Source: Ciborinia camelliae
Lineage: Eukaryota; Ascomycota; Leotiomycetes; Helotiales; Sclerotiniaceae
Assembly: GCA_025890175.1 (NCBI GenBank)
Contig: JANPYM010000016.1
Span: forward strand, 220,386-284,385
DNA length: 64,000 nucleotides
Reading direction: 5' to 3'
Below, piece by piece: positions 57,728 through 64,000 of this stretch. The notes under the pieces were generated by a model. The model worked only from the letters and a program-made list of their open reading frames with translations. It was not told the origin of the DNA and ran no database searches. The position numbers and the translations under genes are program-made. Positions within the stretch are counted from its first letter, which is position 1. Each line of letters begins with the position of its first letter.

Positions 57728-60410
57728 CTGTGTAATCATGTCAGACGTGGAAATAAGAAACTGGTGGAAGCGACTTGACAAGAAATCAAGCAATTGAACC
57801 CCAAACTTTTCAGTCAAATTTCGCTATGCTCGTTGAATCATGCTGCGAGATAGCGAGAATAGGGAGCTGTAAACTCTCCAATGCACTTACCAACATGGTT
57901 CTGCTCAATTGCAGAATCCCTAACAACTACATATTAGCCAAGTTCGATTCGACAATGTTGAGTTGACCTGGTTTTTATTCGGCGGTGAGATTACCTAGGA
58001 CTTGTCATTGAAATCTAGAAGAATTCTCTCGATATTCTCGTGTGACCAGTATCATCACTATATAAAATCCTTGTGGTAAACAGCATTTGAAATTGGAAGC
58101 AGCTCAATGGGTAGAATAGGTGGGAGAAAGAAGTTTTCCATACATCTACAGGATCGTGGAATAATGTAAGAATATGCTAAACTATAATGTGGGAGGGTGG
58201 GAAGGCGTGGGGAAATAGGAAGCTGGGGTATTTGAGTGGGGGTTGAGGCGAGCGGGGGAGTACGGAGTAGTGGCCTCGGATATAGGGAGGTACACAGGTA
58301 TTGATAGGTACCTAGGTATTTTCGAAGCCAGGACTGACTCTAGAAGCTTCAAGCATTGTACGACGAGTACCGTACCTGGACAAATCCGAGACTCTTTGGC
58401 GACTCGTGTACATCAGCAATATATGCTACTTCTACTCCGTCGATATTCCGCCTCCTCAGTGCGTTCGATGAGTACTATCTTTATTTGCTTGATATGTTCC
58501 TTGACTGTAAGATATCTTGTAGCTAGGAACTTCTAGGGCCTACCCAAATTTCAAGCGTTAAAAAGAGAAACATTATAGCAACGGTGATACGGTCTCGTAG
58601 TCTTGTACAGCATATATTTCTGATCTCGTCCTCGAACTTCGAGTGGAAGAGACTTATTCCCCAAGCTGACATGTAACCAGTCGGTTCGGTTCGGTTGTGC
58701 AAATGGGTGGGAAGCCAAACAAGCGGACCGAAGATATTCCGATGGTCAGGATATTTGTAAATCTGTTAAGATGACTGGTTACGTAGGTATTGATATTGAA
58801 ACCCCATTCGAGATTTATCTTCTACGGAATATGCACGCTGCACGCTGCACGCTGCTGCACGCTGATGCAAAGGGACTTCCCAAATAATGGAAAAAGATCC
58901 TTGATTACCACCAGGTTACTGGTAACCTGGACCTCCATCGCCACTGAATCATGCGATAGGAGATTCCTTCCATTATCAGGTGACTCGGGAGCAAAAGTAA
59001 ATGAATATTTGATTGAATGTGTGTGTGTTTCCGAGACTCAATCTTATTAACAACTTTTGAGCCACACCATATTCGAAAACTCTTGTCGATATCTAGGAAA
59101 GGTTCAAGGTATCACAGCTATCACGGCCATCATAGCAATCACTATCACATGATGCTCTGGATGTGATTTCTCGTGTACTCTGTGGTGTTTCATCTTAAAA
59201 GAGCAAGGCTATCCCAGATGGATGGATTGATGCCAGTGGACTTTTATGCGTGAAACCAAAAATAAACATCAAGAGTAAATAATTACCGGCGAGGGACAGT
59301 GGCAGCAAGGAGGTATAGGTAATTAATTACGGTATTGAAACTGTATACTGTCAGAGCTGCGAGGACCTAGACCTCGAGTATAGTATCAAGTACAGTATCA
59401 TGAATTCCAAGGTTATCATGCAAATTCAATGAGTGAGTTTGAAGGGACAGTCTACATACGTACCATACATATATTCATTCATTCATTCATTCATTCATAG
59501 GTAAAGAAGAGAATGAGTACCAGGTATTATTAGATGCTTCCATTTCATCAATCTTTCATTTCATTTCATTAATCACAGGCATTAATAATTAGGGTACATA
59601 CCTACCTACTGTATTATAATTGAGCGTTGCAATTCAATAATCTCAACTCAATTGTCCATGTCCAATTGTCCATGTCCAATCCCTTTGTGCAATGAAATGA
59701 ATTCATGGTTGTCATTGGGTTGAAATGAGAGAGGAATGAGAAATGTCTCGAAATATTCTCTCACCAAACCAAACCAAACCAAACCAAACCAAATCAAATC
59801 AACCCAATTCTTCAAGCCCGAGTCCTTAAACCTCAAACCTACACCTACACCTAAACTCACCTCTCTCAGACTCCCTCAGATGAAATTGATCTTCTCCCTG
59901 TTTTCCCCCAATTCTATTAAACAACAATCAATATTTTCAATCAATTCATTGAATGGATTGTGAAATTCATCATTTATTCATTTATTCATTGCTTCATTCA
60001 TTCATTCATCCACTCATTATTCCATTAGACCTCCCCTTTTTCTCCCTCTTTTTTTAGACGTTGCTTTGCCAATAGAATAGAATCATCCTGTACCACTCCG
60101 GACCCTTTTTTACCAAATCAAAATCGATAAGACCTCATTTCGCATCTAATAATTGCTAAGGGGAAAGAAAGTTTCGAGACTAGGCCCGTGGAATCGTGGA
60201 TCCCCTTTAACGGCTTTGCTTTGACAGTGCAGTACCGTACCGGTGACCCAACTTAACCCAACTTCCCAAGGAGCCAGGACTTCCAGAATAAGTTCCACGA
60301 TTTCTGACTACCCATCTCGTCTCAAACGGCCACCTTGACAATTCCTCTATCTCGTTCGATGTAATGAGATGAGATAATATACCGTCGCTTTTGCGCATTA
60401 AACCTGATGA
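57728..60410. other. Intergenic between the regulator and KAR9
   Basis: About 2.7 kb with no supported gene except possible unfound 5' exons of the regulator (to about 58000). Repeats: CACGCTG copies near 58838-58865, (CATT)n near 59470-59500, (ACCAA)n near 59762-59790 and (ATTC)n near 59985-60010. The last 200 nt before the KAR9 start contain the palindrome GTACCGTACCGGTGACC near 60232-60248. Confidence 0.5.
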
Positions 60411-63400
60411 ATGCCCATTCCCAAAGATAGATCGCCAAAATCCACTCCAATGACAGGGCTTAGAGACGCGCTCTCGCGATCCGATACATTTTTGCGACCC
60501 CGGTCGGAATATATTTCGAGTTCCAGCGTCGTCCAATCCGATGATTCTACACCTTCTACACCAGATAAAGATCAAGAACGAAAACCACGAGCTGTACGAA
60601 AACCGTCGCCCGGTCTTGCTGCTCGACTTGCAGCGTTAGGTTTTGGTAAAGACCCCGATCCAAATCCGACAACAACATCATCAACATCACCAGTTGATCG
60701 AATTGGTCGCATCCCTGAAGATCACATTCGACAGCTTGATCACCTCCACCGAGCTAACTCTACGAGTTCGCACATTCACAGACGAGGTAGAGCTTGGAGT
60801 GGCGGTCTGTTGACACCTCAAGTCACTGGTGGAAGCTTTAAAGAAACCAGCCTTAGAGAGCCGATCAACGTTAGTGATACGCGAGCACTTGACGGTGCAA
60901 CACATTCAACACCAACACCTTCACCTTCGCTTGATAGCTTTGGCAATCAGGATATGACAACAAATGTTGAACTTATAGGAATGGATTCGCAGAAGTATCG
61001 TTTGCCGGAACATACAAATGGAAATGGCACAAAAGCAATGGCAGATACAAAACAGGCGCAGATCGAACGAAACATACCTCCTGTAGATGACATCAAAGCA
61101 TCTCCACCTCGTTTACAAGACGTCAAAACTCCTCCACCTCTTAAACAAGTCGACAAAACAGCTCCATCTCCTATACAAGACGACAAAATATCTCCACCTC
61201 CCGTAGATGTCGACGAAATACCTTCACCTCCAATAGTCAAAGATACTCCAGAAGTTGCGATAACACCCAGCGAATCTTCGAACGATGTCTCATCTTACTT
61301 CAACCCCTTCGGCCATCAACGGGCAGGCTCAATTTATACATTATCGCGGGCGTCCTTTGCAAGTCAACTTGCCCAATTGACGTCCCTGCAACTACCAGAT
61401 GCAACCTCGTTGTCAACAAAAATATCCGCGATTCCTAGCTCGAAATCCGCCTCGAAGGCGTTAATGGGAGCCGCAGAACAAATCAGGAGCTGGATATCGA
61501 AGGCATCCGATGTTGTCTCTGGGCTTGATGGGGAGGACGATGTGGAATGGGCGGCAGCTGGTGGTAGGGAAGGGTTAGAGGAAGTTGACAATGCCATAAC
61601 ACGTTTCGAAAAATTAATTAATGTTTACGTTTCAGCTATCGAGTCCTTACAAGAACGTCCGGATATTGCTACAGTGCCTACAGACGAACTTCAAAAGGTC
61701 GTATTGCAGGTGGAAAGCATTCTTGAGGAATGGGAAAAGATAAGGAGAAATCTCAAAGGTGTAAAGAATTCAGTTGAGATTGCTATGGAATGGGAGGAGT
61801 TATGGAACACAGTATTGGGGGATATAGGCAACGAAGTGGACATCCTGGCACGACTCGTTTTTGAAATGGAGGAGAAGAGACACAAGTCCTTGGCAGAAGC
61901 CGATAGCGACGGAGTTGATATCAAAGAGCTTGAGACAATTGTGGAAGAAACGCCTCCATCTAAGACGAGATTGCAGTTCAATAGTCGATTTGGCATGACT
62001 TCTTCTACACCTTTTCCTCTAAGCCCGAATTCGCCAGTGACACCGATAATGGCACAAGACGATTCTAGTCTTTTAGCATTGTTTGCAAGAATGCAGCCTT
62101 TGAGAGCTTCTTTAGACTTCTTACCAATGAGACTATCTACGTTTCATGCTAGAGCCGAAGCAATATTTCCTACGGCCTGCGATGAGCTGGAAAGTCGACG
62201 GGCAGGCCTAGAAAATAGCTGGAAGTCTCTTGAAAAGGATGCTGAATCATTGCGAAGAGAGCTTGGCGAGGATCGTTGGGTTCTCGTCTTCCGCGGTGCA
62301 GGTCGACAAGCGCAGAAGATGTATGAATCAGTGGAAAGAAGTTGTGCCAAGCTAAAGGAGTCTCTCGACAATGGGGTTCATTTGAATAATCCGGCTACGA
62401 TGGGCAAGAAGATCGAGAGTTATGAAGCGAAGAAAATGCATTATGGACCAGCCATTGAACGAGTTCTATCGATCATCGAGAAAGGGGTGAAGGACCGCCT
62501 CACAGTCAATGGAGAGATATTAAGATTACACTCGGATATGCAGCAGAAATGGGATTCATTGAAAGACCAAATGAATGAACTGGACACAACACTTGAAGAA
62601 CTCCAAGCAGATCATAGAAACCAGCAGCTCAGGGATTCAATCTCCAGCATGGTCTCGAATGATCGCTCAACCATTGGAAGCTTCAGCAATGACACACCTG
62701 GAAGTTCTCCGGCATCCTCGGTAATAGTATCAAGTTTAAAAAGTAAGCTTGACCCCGCGACACCTGGTAGAAATGGCAAGAAACGTTCGAGTGGTAGAAC
62801 TAGTCTTCCCCAAGCTGGAGCAACGAGAAGAAACTTAAGTGTTGGACAACTTCCTAGGTCTTTCAGTCGAGCATCCCCATCTCCCATTCCTCCTCGACAA
62901 CGCTCAGCAACTCCAACAGCTCGACCCCCACCACCTCCCAAACCAGTTGACAATCGTCCTCGTTGGAACACCAGTACTAATACCAGTGATATACTCATTG
63001 GTCATGGTTCTAAACCTCTCAATGCCACAACCCCAAGTCCTAATTTACGACGACCTCCCTCTACTCATACAAATCGTTCCGCCAGATCCCCAGCATCTGA
63101 TTCCAAAATACCACTTCGAAGTCCACTCGGTCGCGGAAATACTGCTTCCCCAGGCATACAAGAACCTACAACTCCCTTGGGAAACAGACCGGCTTCGCGA
63201 ACGGTACGACGTGATGTCTCTACTCCTGGACCATACTCTCAACAAACAGCATCAACAAACTCGCCTTCCCGTCCCCGTCCTCTTGGTAGCAAATCATCCA
63301 TGTCCAATCTCATAGGCGGTAACCGTCGCTCCTCGATGCATCCTTCGTATTCATATGAGGCCAGATCTAGCAGCCCGGTAGTCCGAAGACCTGCTAGCTC

Positions 63401-63551
63401 ATTGGCTACCAGCAGAAGAATAAGTCTTCTTCCCGCCCCAAGGGGCAGAAATTCTGAAATGGCTGGTAGGGAGAGCCCTGCACCAAACCGAGGTAGCAGC
63501 ACATCTACCACTGATGGCAAAGGTAACCCTAAGAAGCCATGGAAACCTTAA
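60411..63551 (+). CDS. KAR9: Karyogamy/spindle-positioning protein, KAR9 family
   Basis: Single exon, 1046 aa. KAR9 links astral microtubules, through Bim1/EB1, to actin-based transport for spindle and nuclear positioning. Seen: a Ser/Pro-rich N-terminus, a Pro-rich stretch with repeated (SP)PP(P)..(V/Q)DD-type units (about residues 222-275), then the helical KAR9 core from about 330 to 745. The core includes ASKALMGAAEQIRSWISKAS, FEKLINVYVSAIESLQERPD, LDFLPMRLSTFHARAEAIFP, WKSLEKDAESLRRELGEDRW and VFRGAGRQAQKMYESVERSC. A basic, Ser/Pro-rich C-terminal third follows. DSKIPLRSP near residue 897 contains SKIP, an SxIP EB1-binding motif in its usual basic-Ser context. Length and layout fit filamentous-fungal KAR9 homologues. 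Confidence 0.92.
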   Translation: MPIPKDRSPKSTPMTGLRDALSRSDTFLRPRSEYISSSSVVQSDDSTPSTPDKDQERKPRAVRKPSPGLAARLAALGFGKDPDPNPTTTSSTSPVDRIGRIPEDHIRQLDHLHRANSTSSHIHRRGRAWSGGLLTPQVTGGSFKETSLREPINVSDTRALDGATHSTPTPSPSLDSFGNQDMTTNVELIGMDSQKYRLPEHTNGNGTKAMADTKQAQIERNIPPVDDIKASPPRLQDVKTPPPLKQVDKTAPSPIQDDKISPPPVDVDEIPSPPIVKDTPEVAITPSESSNDVSSYFNPFGHQRAGSIYTLSRASFASQLAQLTSLQLPDATSLSTKISAIPSSKSASKALMGAAEQIRSWISKASDVVSGLDGEDDVEWAAAGGREGLEEVDNAITRFEKLINVYVSAIESLQERPDIATVPTDELQKVVLQVESILEEWEKIRRNLKGVKNSVEIAMEWEELWNTVLGDIGNEVDILARLVFEMEEKRHKSLAEADSDGVDIKELETIVEETPPSKTRLQFNSRFGMTSSTPFPLSPNSPVTPIMAQDDSSLLALFARMQPLRASLDFLPMRLSTFHARAEAIFPTACDELESRRAGLENSWKSLEKDAESLRRELGEDRWVLVFRGAGRQAQKMYESVERSCAKLKESLDNGVHLNNPATMGKKIESYEAKKMHYGPAIERVLSIIEKGVKDRLTVNGEILRLHSDMQQKWDSLKDQMNELDTTLEELQADHRNQQLRDSISSMVSNDRSTIGSFSNDTPGSSPASSVIVSSLKSKLDPATPGRNGKKRSSGRTSLPQAGATRRNLSVGQLPRSFSRASPSPIPPRQRSATPTARPPPPPKPVDNRPRWNTSTNTSDILIGHGSKPLNATTPSPNLRRPPSTHTNRSARSPASDSKIPLRSPLGRGNTASPGIQEPTTPLGNRPASRTVRRDVSTPGPYSQQTASTNSPSRPRPLGSKSSMSNLIGGNRRSSMHPSYSYEARSSSPVVRRPASSLATSRRISLLPAPRGRNSEMAGRESPAPNRGSSTSTTDGKGNPKKPWKP

Positions 63552-64000
63552 AGTGTTTCAGCAATCAACGTATATGGTAGCTGAGGCGTTCAATCGTTTG
63601 AGCTGCATTTTAGGCGGCATAATTTTGTGGGCGTTATATTTTTTTTTAATTCTTCACCACACACCCATTTTTGAAACGCGATGCCTTTTAGCGAATGAAA
63701 TTTTTAATGCTATGAAAATTATACAATGTGGATGGTGCATTGAAGGAGTTTTTTTTTAAATGGCATGGCATGGTCGAAACGTGCCGGCACACAAGATTTC
63801 ATAATCCACATTTTTGAAGAGTAGAGAGCCGTGATGATGAATTCGATGGGTTGGACTTGGAATTGGAATTGGGGTTGGAATTGGGGTTGGGAATAAGGGA
63901 TGGTGGTGAAGGTGATGAAGAGGGTGAAGGTGGTGAAGGAACTGTGTGTATGTTGGGGGGGGGGGGGGGGGAGTGAGGGGGTTGAGGGAGGGAGGGGCGA
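63552..64000. other. 3' flank of KAR9, G-rich end of window
   Basis: No gene seen. T-rich tracts near 63639-63648 and 63750-63757, GGTTGGAATTG repeats near 63860-63890, and a run of about 17 G near 63955-63971, which could also be an assembly-sensitive site. Confidence 0.5.

Noticed and set aside
57601..58050. Search for a Zn2Cys6 domain upstream of the regulator
   Set aside because: No CxxC-x6-C spacing is present in any minus-strand frame, so no DNA-binding domain was annotated.

Overview
The window is nuclear DNA of a filamentous ascomycete. Almost every gene is split by short introns (about 46-80 nt, GT...CTRAY...AG), the intergenic DNA is AT-rich and full of simple repeats, and the gene set is fungal (arginine-specific carbamoyl-phosphate synthase, cytochrome c heme lyase, HRI1, PRP39, ARP6, KAR9, SAT4/rhodopsin-type membrane proteins, Berberine-bridge-like oxidases). 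The general look of the proteins and the frequent GTAGGTA/TACCTAC repeats would fit a Leotiomycete, perhaps Sclerotiniaceae; that assignment is inference, not proof.

Layout. 1-3.9 kb: 3' part of the arginine-pathway CPSase large subunit. 5.4 kb: an intron-containing tRNA-Ala(CGC). 6-7.9 kb: an RRM plus acidic-Ser protein, probably nucleolar. 8-10.2 kb: gene-free, with dense minisatellites. 10.3-13.2 kb: an unrecognised two-TM fungal protein. 14.9-18.9 kb: a divergent mitochondrial pair, an ABC1/UbiB kinase-like protein and cytochrome c heme lyase, sharing a promoter with adjacent AP-1/Gcn4 and CRE sites. 19.3-22.2 kb: HRI1 and a membrane-associated alpha/beta-hydrolase-like protein. 25.5-27.8 kb: PRP39. 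28.9-29.7 kb: a decayed MFS transporter. 30.6-33.4 kb: a divergent GCIP-like protein and ARP6. 33.8-34.5 kb: a secreted cupin.

37.0-52.1 kb is an accessory oxidative block: secreted FAD oxidase (-), SDR (+), seven-TM SAT4/rhodopsin protein (-), P450 (+), P450 (+), second secreted FAD oxidase (+). It has no PKS, NRPS or terpene synthase. The long AT-rich spacers in and around it carry a shared tRNA-like repeat. A coiled-coil protein (53.5 kb) and a Fungal_trans_2-type regulator with no visible zinc cluster (55.5-57.7 kb) follow. Conserved biology resumes with a KAR9-family spindle-positioning protein (60.4-63.6 kb).

The block is the best candidate for an undescribed tailoring or detoxification cluster. 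Splicing is unusually varied: I reconstructed micro-exons of 6, 18 and 20 nt and two GC-AG introns by keeping conserved protein motifs in frame. All exon joins were worked out by eye from splice consensus, phase and family motifs; no alignment or transcript data were available.
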